From Chloroflexus islandicus (GTDB taxonomy: Bacteria; Chloroflexota; Chloroflexia; Chloroflexales; Chloroflexaceae), in assembly GCF_001650695.1 (NCBI RefSeq), contig NZ_LWQS01000037.1:26853-90852 (forward strand): DNA of 64,000 nucleotides. Reading direction: 5' to 3'. The position numbers and the translations under genes are program-made. Under the pieces are notes generated by a model. It had not been told where the DNA came from, made no database searches, and saw only the letters and a list, made by a program, of their open reading frames with translations. Shown here piece after piece: positions 1 through 6,978 of this stretch; within the stretch, counting starts at the first letter, position 1; each line of letters starts with the position of its first letter.

Positions 1-808
1 CGCTGAAGGTGCGGGCAATCGCGACGCCATCAGCCGGCGCGCGCGCATCGCGGCTGGTCAACGCACCAAGTTTGATCGCCGCCGGCAACAAACCGGCGCT
101 ACCGATGGCCCGGATCGCGTTCGCGGTCGGATGCTGCTCGCCGCGCTGCCGGATCGATTGCAGCACAGTCTGCATCCGGGCAGCGTCAGCGACCGGCAAC
201 AGCGCACGGTCGCGCACCACAATCGCTTTCAGCTTCTTATCGGCCATCACCGCGCCGGTGCCAGCCGGTTCGACCAGATACAGCCCCTCGGCAACAATAC
301 TGGCATACGCGACCCCAGCTTCACCGGCTGGCCCAACCGCCAGTACACGCACGTTACCGCCCAATTCAGCGGCCAGCGTGGCAGCAGTCGCCACCGTGTC
401 GCGCCCAACTAAATGGCGGGCCGAACGCAAACGCACCGTATCGCCATCGATCAGCAGATAACACCAATCAGGCGCTTCACCGCGGATAACCAACACATCA
501 ATATTATTGCGGCGCAGTGCAGCGCCCCAATGCCCCGGCGCCCAGCCATAACCAATCCCGCCGGTGAGGGGCGAGCGGGTGCCAACCGTAAAGCCGCCAG
601 TCGCAAAACCGGCACTGCCGGCCAGCGGCCCAGCGGCAAAGATCAGCAGATTATCCGCCGACAACGGCGGGGTATCTGGTTCCAATTGATGCCAGAGCAA
701 CCAAGCGATCGCCCCGCGCCCACCTAAATAGTCACGTTCCACTTCATCGGGCAACAACTGGCGAGCGTGGCCGCGAGCCAAATCAACGGTAAGACTGCGC
801 AACGGCAT
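1..808 (-). CDS. Aldehyde ferredoxin oxidoreductase, N-terminal part (runs off the window)
   Basis: Reading the minus strand from the ATG at 808-806 gives 269 open codons to the window edge, so the C-terminal part is missing. The peptide has the order expected for the N-terminal beta-sandwich of tungsten-dependent aldehyde ferredoxin oxidoreductases: GGRGAIAWLL near residue 30, then LIFAAGPLAGSAGFATGG, TRSPLTGG, VIRGEAPD, VGPAGEAGVAYAS and GAVMADKKLKAIVV. In the family this half binds the pterin cofactor and the enzyme oxidises aldehydes to acids with ferredoxin as acceptor. The 4Fe-4S cysteines lie further on and cannot be checked. AGGA sits 8 bases before the ATG. It diverges from the cNMP/ferredoxin gene at 926, a candidate electron partner. 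The family call is firm; the substrate is unknown. Confidence 0.85.
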   Translation of the reverse strand, partial: MPLRSLTVDLARGHARQLLPDEVERDYLGGRGAIAWLLWHQLEPDTPPLSADNLLIFAAGPLAGSAGFATGGFTVGTRSPLTGGIGYGWAPGHWGAALRRNNIDVLVIRGEAPDWCYLLIDGDTVRLRSARHLVGRDTVATAATLAAELGGNVRVLAVGPAGEAGVAYASIVAEGLYLVEPAGTGAVMADKKLKAIVVRDRALLPVADAARMQTVLQSIRQRGEQHPTANAIRAIGSAGLLPAAIKLGALTSRDARAPADGVAIARTFS

Positions 809-925
809 GCGAGTATCCTGTGTGGGTGCGATTTCCGCCGTTCTATTATACCGCTCCTCGGCAACGTGTATGGTACAATGCAAGGCAGATTGCGCCATCC
901 CCGTCATTGTACCGCAGAGCCGGCT

Positions 926-2359
926 ATGTCGTCGCTGAAGCGTCCCCCCCGCAACCAACTCGATCAAGCGCGCGCTGCGCAACGCCAGCAGCGCCAGCAA
1001 GCTGCGCTCGGAGCCTTGGTCGCGCTTGACTGCTTACGCGGCGTGCCAGTGACCGAGTTGGCCATCCTCTATGAACGTGGAGTGTTTCGCGTTTTTCCTA
1101 GCGGCGCCACCGTGATCGGCCAACGCCGCGGCTATCGCTACCTCTTCTTTCTGCTGCGCGGGTCGTTGCAATTGCGCTTACGCGACAAAGATGGTCGCGA
1201 AGTGCTGATGGGGGTGCTCGGACAGGGTGATTGTTTTGGCGAAGGGCCGCTGTTCGGCAAGTTCTTCCGCCACATGAGTGCGCTCACCCAAACCTCGTGC
1301 TATGTGCTGCAAATTGAAATTGCCACGCTGCGCGATGAACTAGCGGCCTTACCCCTCTTGGCCACCGCCCTCCGCCAAGTCTATCGCCGGCGGATGGTCG
1401 AGGCCACCCTCGCCCGTATGCCAGTCCTTAGCCAGTTGCTGCCGCTCGAACGGATCGCCATCGCTGCCCGCCTGCAACCGCGCCACGTGCCGCGCGGCAC
1501 GCTGGTGGTCAAGCAAGGCGAACCTGCCGACTCGCTCTACCTGATCGAGAGCGGGCAGGTGGTGATCGAGCAGAGCGGGCAGACGATCGCGAGCCTAAGC
1601 GAAGGCGATCTGTTTGGCGAAATCTCGCTGCTCACTGGCGAGCCGCACCGGGCCAATGCCCGCACCCTCACCACCACCGATCTGCTCGAACTGCCCGGCG
1701 CCGACTTCTACCGCCTGATCCAACAGTATCCGGCGCTGGAAGCCGATCTGCGCGCGATGGCCGAACGGCGGCTAAAACACTCAGCCGCGGTGCGCAGTGA
1801 TACTGCGCGTGCCCGCGACATCGGGCTAGCGGTGAATCGCGGCCTGTTGCGCGCCACCCACATCCTCGTGCGCGACCCCACCCGTTGCCCACCCGGCTGC
1901 CGGATGTGCGAAACCGGCTGCGCCAGTCGCCATGGCCATAGCCGGCTGCACTTGAATGGCACGCCGATCGACCGGTTTGATGTGCTCGAAACCTGCCGCC
2001 AGTGCAGCGTCGGCGCGGAATGTGTCGAGGCGTGCCCAGAAGACGCGATCGAGCGAGTTGATACCGGCGCCTTGCGGATCACTGCCCGCTGCACCGGCTG
2101 CGGCGAATGCGTTACCGCTTGCCCCTACGACGCCGTGCAATCGGTGCCGCGCGCCAAACACACCACCGGCCCGCTCTGGGATCTCTTCCGCCGGCTGCGA
2201 CAGCGCATCCGGCCCACGATTCCTCTCACCCCCACCGGCCCCACCCACCGCGCCGACAAATGCGATCTCTGCTACGGCTACACCGACCTCGCCTGCGTCA
2301 CCGCCTGCCCAATTGACAACCTGCGGCTGGCCCCGGTCGAAGAAATCGTGCCGGTGTAG
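926..2359 (+). CDS. Tandem cNMP-binding domain / 4Fe-4S ferredoxin fusion protein
   Basis: A 477-residue protein. Residues about 45-140 and 170-285 are two cyclic-nucleotide-binding (Crp-type) folds; the second shows GEISLLTGEPHRANA at 231-245. No helix-turn-helix follows. Instead, residues 321-461 carry cysteine clusters: CPPGCRMCETGC (321-332), CRQC...CVEACP, CTGCGECVTACP (389-400) and CDLC...CVTACP (446-461), a pattern like HycB/DmsB-type multi-cluster ferredoxins. I infer an electron-transfer subunit gated or positioned by a nucleotide or small ligand, probably partner of the divergent aldehyde ferredoxin oxidoreductase. The open frame extends up to 767, but that would overlap the divergent gene start and a TACAAT -10-like box at 874-879, so the ATG at 926 is preferred. 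Its ribosome-binding site is weak. Confidence 0.8.
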   Translation: MSSLKRPPRNQLDQARAAQRQQRQQAALGALVALDCLRGVPVTELAILYERGVFRVFPSGATVIGQRRGYRYLFFLLRGSLQLRLRDKDGREVLMGVLGQGDCFGEGPLFGKFFRHMSALTQTSCYVLQIEIATLRDELAALPLLATALRQVYRRRMVEATLARMPVLSQLLPLERIAIAARLQPRHVPRGTLVVKQGEPADSLYLIESGQVVIEQSGQTIASLSEGDLFGEISLLTGEPHRANARTLTTTDLLELPGADFYRLIQQYPALEADLRAMAERRLKHSAAVRSDTARARDIGLAVNRGLLRATHILVRDPTRCPPGCRMCETGCASRHGHSRLHLNGTPIDRFDVLETCRQCSVGAECVEACPEDAIERVDTGALRITARCTGCGECVTACPYDAVQSVPRAKHTTGPLWDLFRRLRQRIRPTIPLTPTGPTHRADKCDLCYGYTDLACVTACPIDNLRLAPVEEIVPV

Positions 2360-2365
2360 CGAGCA

Positions 2366-2375
2366 CGAACGTTCG
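2366..2375. promoter_or_regulatory. LacI-family operator, copy 1 (CGAACGTTCG)
   Basis: A 10-bp perfect palindrome with the central CG step typical of LacI/GalR operators. It lies directly after the stop of the upstream gene, 44 bp before copy 2. Binding by the adjacent repressor is inferred from the three-copy arrangement. Confidence 0.7.
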
Positions 2376-2406
2376 CCTGTAGAACCGCACGGCCATGCGC
2401 CATTCT

Positions 2407-2421
2407 AGGCGAACGTTCGCT
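2407..2421. promoter_or_regulatory. LacI-family operator, copy 2
   Basis: The palindrome AGGCGAACGTTCGCT has the same CGAACGTTCG core (2410-2419) and ends 9 bp before the -35 box of the repressor promoter. Core-to-core distance to copy 3 is 54 bp, close to five helical turns, which would suit cooperative binding or looping. Confidence 0.75.
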
Positions 2422-2429
2422 TTACCCTC

Positions 2430-2458
2430 TTGACAAGTGCCATTGGCAGGTGTATGAT
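2430..2458 (+). promoter_or_regulatory. Consensus-like sigma-A promoter of the LacI-type repressor
   Basis: TTGACA (2430-2435), a 17-base spacer, then TATGAT (2453-2458). The transcription start would fall at about 2465, inside operator copy 3. This is the clearest promoter in the window. The overlap implies negative autoregulation. Confidence 0.85.
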
Positions 2459-2460
2459 AA

Positions 2461-2476
2461 AGGCGAACGTTCGCCT
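2461..2476. promoter_or_regulatory. LacI-family operator, copy 3 (16-bp perfect palindrome)
   Basis: AGGCGAACGTTCGCCT is perfectly symmetrical over 16 bp. It starts 3 bp after the -10 box and covers the expected transcription start, so repressor bound here would block initiation. Confidence 0.85.
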
Positions 2477-2495
2477 AGAAAGAATCGAACCGCCT

Positions 2496-3515
2496 ATGAC
2501 AGCCACTAAAGTCACGCTCAAAGACGTAGCGGCGCGCGCCGGGGTCAGCTACCAAACCGTTTCTAAGGTGCTGAACGGTGAGATGCAGGTTGCGCCTGAA
2601 ACAATGGAGCGGATTCAGGCGGCGGTGCAAGAGCTTGGCTACCGGCCTAACCGCATTGCGCGCAATATGCGGGCCGGTCGCAGCTTTATGATCGGGTATT
2701 CGTGGACGCAAACCGAACCCGGTCAAGTTAATCACATCCTCGACCAATTCTTGAGCAGTATGGTGCGCGAAGCCGGCGCGGTTGGCTACTATGTTTTGCC
2801 GTTCCCCTTCCGCGAAGGCAACGCGCAGGTCGAGACCTACCGCGATCTGATCAAAAGCGGCAATGTCGACGGCTTTGTGTTGTCGAGCGTGAATTATCAC
2901 GATCCCCGGATTCAGTTTCTCTTGAAACAGCAGTTTCCGTTTGTCGCGTTTGGCCGTTCCAACCCAGAATGGGATTTTGCGTGGGTTGATATTGATGGCG
3001 CCGCCGGCACGCGGCAAGCAGTGGCATATTTGATCGGGCGCGGCCATCGCCGGATCGCGATCTTGGCATGGCCCGAAGATTCGCGGGTCGGCAATGATCG
3101 CTTGCAGGGGTATCTCGATGCCATGCAAGCGGCCCAACTTGCACCCGAACCCGGCTATATCTTGCGCGGTGAGGGCACGTTCGAGGTTGGCCGGGCCATG
3201 ACGTTGCACCTGCTTGATCTGCCTGCCGATCGCCGTCCGACCGCGATCATGGCCCTCAACGACACAATGGCGATTGGGGCGATGGCGGCGGCCCGCGAAC
3301 GCGGCCTGACAATTGGAACCGATCTGGCCATCATCGGCTTCGATGATGCGCCGATGGCGCAGTATCTCTTCCCGCCGCTGAGCAGCGTGCGGCAGCCGAT
3401 TGCCGAGGCTGGCCGCAAATGCGTCGAGCTGCTGGTGGCGCTCGTTGAGGGGCGAGAACCGGAACAACGACACGTCCTGCTCCAACCTTCCTTAATCATC
3501 CGCGCTTCGTCCTGA
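2496..3515 (+). CDS. LacI/GalR-family transcriptional repressor of the sugar locus
   Basis: A 339-residue protein with the family's typical length. Residues 6-50 are the LacI helix-turn-helix (TLKDVAARAGVSYQTVSKVL) with the hinge helix following; the rest is a periplasmic-binding-protein-like effector domain (AIMALNDTMAIGAMAAARER, then IIGFDDAPMAQYLFPPLSSV near the C-terminus). The longest frame begins at 2430, inside the promoter and upstream of the expected transcription start; the ATG at 2496 places the DNA-binding domain at the N-terminus and is chosen. Three operators flank its promoter. The genes downstream suggest an alpha-glucoside or a phosphorylated product as inducer (inference). 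No fourth operator was found before the binding-protein gene, so readthrough or another signal may drive the transport genes. Confidence 0.9.
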   Translation: MTATKVTLKDVAARAGVSYQTVSKVLNGEMQVAPETMERIQAAVQELGYRPNRIARNMRAGRSFMIGYSWTQTEPGQVNHILDQFLSSMVREAGAVGYYVLPFPFREGNAQVETYRDLIKSGNVDGFVLSSVNYHDPRIQFLLKQQFPFVAFGRSNPEWDFAWVDIDGAAGTRQAVAYLIGRGHRRIAILAWPEDSRVGNDRLQGYLDAMQAAQLAPEPGYILRGEGTFEVGRAMTLHLLDLPADRRPTAIMALNDTMAIGAMAAARERGLTIGTDLAIIGFDDAPMAQYLFPPLSSVRQPIAEAGRKCVELLVALVEGREPEQRHVLLQPSLIIRASS

Positions 3516-3585
3516 CAACTCACGACAATTTGCGTTCCTGATCATCCGCCATTGATGGTCGGGTAGCCAGTTATTGTGTAAAAAC

Positions 3586-3607
3586 AGGAGGGTAAAAAAT
3601 GATCTAA
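3586..3607 (+). other. Two-codon mini-cistron behind a strong Shine-Dalgarno
   Basis: AGGAGGG (3586-3592) is followed after six bases by ATG ATC TAA (3599-3607), a complete Met-Ile reading frame 57 bp before the binding-protein start. The real gene has its own AAAGGAG. It may be a leader cistron, or a chance or decayed start; nothing proves translation. Confidence 0.35.
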
Positions 3608-3664
3608 AATCGCACTATTATTCACAACCATAATGTATCAGCTTGATATTGCAAAGGAGCACGT

Positions 3665-4984
3665 ATGAATCGCATGATCAAATTCCTGCTCATTTTGACC
3701 GTGTTGGCGCTGGGATTGAGCGCCTGCGGCCAGACGGCTACACAACAACCCACCCCGCAACCGCAGACAATCCGTGAGACGGTGACGGTCAAGGAAACAG
3801 TTGTCGTGCCCGCCGAAAAGGTGACGGTGCGCCTGTCGGGTTGGGCTTCCAGCCCGGCGGAAACCGCGTTGCTTGAGTCGCTGCTGTATAAGTTTTCGGT
3901 CGAAAATCCCGACATTTTGGTCAAGTACGAACCGATTACCGGCGATTACAAGCAGGTGCTGCTGACCTCAATCGCGTCGGGCACCGAGCCTGATATCTTC
4001 TACGTTGATATCTTCTGGTGGCTCGAGCTAGCCGCCAACGATGCGCTGCTCCCGCTCGATGACCTCATGGCTGCCAGCGGTGTCTCGCGCAGCGATTTCA
4101 TCCCGGCCCTGATTGACGCCTTCACCTACGAGGGCAAGACTTACGGCATTCCCAAGGATTTCAACACCCTTGGCATGTTTTACAACAAGGATCTGTTCGA
4201 TAAGGCCGGCCTTGCCTACCCGACTGACGACTGGACGTGGAACGATCTGCGCGAGGCAGCGGCGAAGCTGACCGATCTGAGCGATCCGAACAAGCCGATC
4301 TATGGCTTCTGCACCCCGCCCGATCCGGGCCGGTTCCCGGTCTTCGTCTTCCAAGACGGCGGTACGGTGATGAACAGCGACTTCACCGATACCACGCTCG
4401 ATAGCGAAGCGGCGGTAAAGGCAGCCGAGTTCTATACCTCGTTCCGCGCCAACCAGATCGGCGCCATGCCGTCGGATTTGGGTGAGGGTTGGCAGGGCAC
4501 GCTCTTTGGCAAGGGCCAGTGCGCGATGGTCTACGAAGGCGGCTGGTTGATCCCCTATCTGCGCGATCAGTTCCCCAACACCAAGTACGGCGTGGTGATG
4601 CCGCCGGCTGGGCCCGGTGGCGAAGGCAACCTGATCTTCACCGTGGCGTGGGGTATCTCGGCCAACACCAAGAACGCCGAGGCGGCGTGGAAGGTGGTCA
4701 ACTTCTTGACCAGCGAAGCCAGCCAGAAGGCGGTGCTTGAGAGCGGCTTTGCCCTGCCGTCACGCCAAGCGTTGCAGAACAGTGACTACCTGAAGAATAA
4801 CCCCAACTCGGCGGCGATCTTCAACGGTTCGTTCTACGGCGCACGGCCTTTCTTCTGGGGAGCGGTCGGCTCGGATGTGAACGATCAGATGGCTAAGGCG
4901 CTAGAGCGCATCTTCAAAGAGAACCAGCCCGTGCCTGAAGCAATGAAGCAGGCGGCTGAGGCGATCCGCAAGGCGATGCGCTGA
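3665..4984 (+). CDS. ABC sugar-binding lipoprotein (extracellular binding protein family 1)
   Basis: 439 residues. The N-terminus is a lipoprotein signal: MNRMIKFLLIL hydrophobic core and the lipobox LSAC with Cys21, then a Thr/Pro/Gln spacer. The mature part has the family-1 (MalE-like) features: DIFYVDIFWWLELAAND near residue 115, YGIPKDFNTLGMFYNKDLF near 160, and FGKGQCAMVYEGGWLIPYLR near 280. It should sit on the membrane and hand sugar to the two permeases downstream. AAAGGAG lies 6 bases before the ATG. A perfect hairpin follows in the gap before the first permease, as is known for malE-malF in Escherichia coli. No ATPase gene is in the locus, so a shared MsiK/MalK-type ATPase elsewhere is likely. 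Confidence 0.92.
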   Translation: MNRMIKFLLILTVLALGLSACGQTATQQPTPQPQTIRETVTVKETVVVPAEKVTVRLSGWASSPAETALLESLLYKFSVENPDILVKYEPITGDYKQVLLTSIASGTEPDIFYVDIFWWLELAANDALLPLDDLMAASGVSRSDFIPALIDAFTYEGKTYGIPKDFNTLGMFYNKDLFDKAGLAYPTDDWTWNDLREAAAKLTDLSDPNKPIYGFCTPPDPGRFPVFVFQDGGTVMNSDFTDTTLDSEAAVKAAEFYTSFRANQIGAMPSDLGEGWQGTLFGKGQCAMVYEGGWLIPYLRDQFPNTKYGVVMPPAGPGGEGNLIFTVAWGISANTKNAEAAWKVVNFLTSEASQKAVLESGFALPSRQALQNSDYLKNNPNSAAIFNGSFYGARPFFWGAVGSDVNDQMAKALERIFKENQPVPEAMKQAAEAIRKAMR

Positions 4985-4993
4985 TGGCAATGC

Positions 4994-5026
4994 ATGGAGT
5001 GCGGCAGTTGAACTGCCGCACTCCAT
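4994..5026. repeat. Family A hairpin repeat (GTGCGGCAG type), in the binding protein-permease gap
   Basis: Two 16-base arms, ATGGAGTGCGGCAGTT and its exact complement, around one base. Related copies lie at 12766, 22790, 22855, 35152 and 46195. Here it sits between the stop of the binding-protein gene and the permease start, where it could protect upstream mRNA from 3' decay or attenuate readthrough. Confidence 0.85.
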
Positions 5027-5119
5027 ACGCAGGTGTTGAATAATCCGGCCAAGATGCCGCAATGGAGCGGACATGCACTGGGGTGACACCCGTACCCCGC
5101 CACCGACGGAGACGAGGCT

Positions 5120-6010
5120 ATGCGAACGAGAACTGACCGCCGCAAATGGGTTGATGCCCTAAACGGCTATCTCTTTATTTCGCCATGGTTGATTATTTTT
5201 CTGATCTTTAGTTTGATCTCGCTGGGATACGCGGTCTATCTCTCGTTCACCGAGTACAACTTGCTCAGGCCGCCGCGCTGGTGGGGTCTCGAAGGGTACC
5301 GGCGCGTGCTGGAAGATGAACTCTTTATCTCAAAGGCGCTGCCGAATACCTTTAAGTATGTGCTGATCGTGGTGCCGATCCAGACCTTTCTCAGTCTGGT
5401 GCTGGCCTTCGCGATGGATCAGAATCTGCGTTTCCAGCGCTTCTTCCGCACCATCTTTTATTTGCCGTCGGTTACGTCGTCGGTGGTGATTTCGCTCATC
5501 TTCATCTGGATCTTCGCGCCGCAAGGCATCTTCAACCAGATCACCGGCCTGACGGTCAACTGGCTCGATGATCCGCGCACCGCGTTCTACGTGATTATGG
5601 GCATGAACATCTTTACCACCAGCGGTACGCTCATGCTCATTTTCTTAGCCGGCTTACAAGATATTCCGTTAGCCGTCTATGAAGCGGCTGAGATCGATGG
5701 TGCGAACGGTCTACAGAAATTCTTCTACATCACGGTACCGATGTTGCGTCCGGTGATCTTTTTCGTGGTGACAGTCGGCGTGATCGGGTGCTTTCAAGTC
5801 TTCGACCAGATCTTCGTCATGACCAACGGCGGCCCGCTCGACAGCACGACCACCATCACCTATCTGATCTACAAGTGGGCCTTCCGCGATACCCGCATCC
5901 AGATGGGCCAAGCCTCGGCGCTGGCGGTGATTTTGACCCTGATCATTCTAGCGGTGACGCTGTTGCAGCGGCGGGTGATTGAAGGCAGCGGCAGCGGGGC
6001 TGAGCGATAG
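5120..6010 (+). CDS. ABC sugar transporter permease (MalF/UgpA type)
   Basis: 296 residues with six hydrophobic segments (first at about 14-36, LFISPWLIIFLIFSLISLGY). The EAA loop that docks to the ATPase reads EAAEIDGANGLQKFFYITVP near residue 190, matching the EAA---G---------I-LP rule. It is the first of two permeases that form the membrane channel for the binding protein at 3665. GGAG lies about 11 bases before the ATG. A following permease begins 15 bp after the stop, so the two are translated together. Confidence 0.92.
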   Translation: MRTRTDRRKWVDALNGYLFISPWLIIFLIFSLISLGYAVYLSFTEYNLLRPPRWWGLEGYRRVLEDELFISKALPNTFKYVLIVVPIQTFLSLVLAFAMDQNLRFQRFFRTIFYLPSVTSSVVISLIFIWIFAPQGIFNQITGLTVNWLDDPRTAFYVIMGMNIFTTSGTLMLIFLAGLQDIPLAVYEAAEIDGANGLQKFFYITVPMLRPVIFFVVTVGVIGCFQVFDQIFVMTNGGPLDSTTTITYLIYKWAFRDTRIQMGQASALAVILTLIILAVTLLQRRVIEGSGSGAER

Positions 6011-6024
6011 AAAGGCAGGCGACG

Positions 6025-6951
6025 ATGGCAGTGACAACCAGTTCTCCTCAAGCGCAGGTCTATGCGCGCACCGTCTTCTTCGACCGCCTGCGCAAGTATC
6101 TCTTCTTCGCCATGCTGGCCTTCTGGGCCGCGCTCTCGGTGGCGCCGCTCTACTTTACGCTGGTCTTCTCGTTCAAGCCGGTGGCCGATGTCTATACGCC
6201 GCCGATCTGGGCGCCGATTCCATTCACCCTTGATAACTACATCACCATTCTCGGTACCTTCCAGCTCTTCCCGCGCTGGGTGTGGAACAGCGTCTTTATC
6301 TCGGTGATCGTTACCGCCTTCCGCGTCCTTTTCTGCGCGATGGCCGGCTACGCCTTCGCACGGATCGAGTTCCCGCTCAAGAGCTTCTGGTTCAACCTGC
6401 TCTTGATCTCGATGATGATGCCGGGGGTGGTCACGCTCATCCCGTCGTTCCTGATCATCGGGCCGGGCCTGATCCGCGGCGGCTTGCAACTGGGTGATCT
6501 GCGCATCCCGACCGGCTTTGGCCTGATCGACAACCCGTGGGGCGTGATTCTGCCCGGCATGGCCGACGCCTTCGGCGTCTTTATGATGACCCAGTTCTAC
6601 AAGTCGTTCCCCAAAGAGCTGGAAGAGGCAGCGATGATGGACGGTTCGGGCCGCTGGGGCACCTTCTTCCGCATCGTGCTGCCGATCAGCCAGACCCAGT
6701 TGATTACGCTCGCCCTGCTCACCTTCCAAGGAGCGTGGAATAACTTTATGTGGCCGCTGCTGGTGTTGCGCTCACCCGAACAGTTCACACTGCCGATCGG
6801 GTTGCAGTGGTTCCGCGGCGAGTACTACACGCTCTATTCGGTCATTCTGGCCGGTTCGATCTTTAACACGCTGCCCATCCTGATCATCTTCTTCGTCTTC
6901 CAGCAATACTTCGTGCGCAGCATTGCCGCCACCGGCTCGAAAGAGGGGTAA
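6025..6951 (+). CDS. ABC sugar transporter permease (MalG/UgpE type)
   Basis: 308 residues with six predicted membrane spans (first about 28-50, second and third at 85-145). The EAA loop is EEAAMMDGSGRWGTFFRIVL near residue 203. It pairs with the 5120 permease. Between spans 3 and 4 there is a short polar insert (GPGLIRGGLQLGDLRIPTGF) longer than in MalG. The GH65 phosphorylase starts 28 bp downstream, which ties import to phosphorolysis. Confidence 0.92.
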   Translation: MAVTTSSPQAQVYARTVFFDRLRKYLFFAMLAFWAALSVAPLYFTLVFSFKPVADVYTPPIWAPIPFTLDNYITILGTFQLFPRWVWNSVFISVIVTAFRVLFCAMAGYAFARIEFPLKSFWFNLLLISMMMPGVVTLIPSFLIIGPGLIRGGLQLGDLRIPTGFGLIDNPWGVILPGMADAFGVFMMTQFYKSFPKELEEAAMMDGSGRWGTFFRIVLPISQTQLITLALLTFQGAWNNFMWPLLVLRSPEQFTLPIGLQWFRGEYYTLYSVILAGSIFNTLPILIIFFVFQQYFVRSIAATGSKEG

Positions 6952-6978
6952 ACGAGCGGCTTGACACACAGGTGAACT

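Noticed and set aside
767..925. Upstream extension of the cNMP/ferredoxin gene
   Set aside because: It would overlap the divergent aldehyde ferredoxin oxidoreductase start and cross a -10-like box; the peptide has no family similarity.
2475..3485. Long minus-strand frame (336 codons) opposite the LacI-type gene
   Set aside because: It is the shadow of a high-GC gene; the plus-strand protein matches its family from end to end.
5869..6729. 286-codon minus-strand frame across the two permease genes
   Set aside because: Its composition is rich in Asp, Glu, His and Arg as expected for an antisense shadow of membrane proteins, and it spans two real genes.
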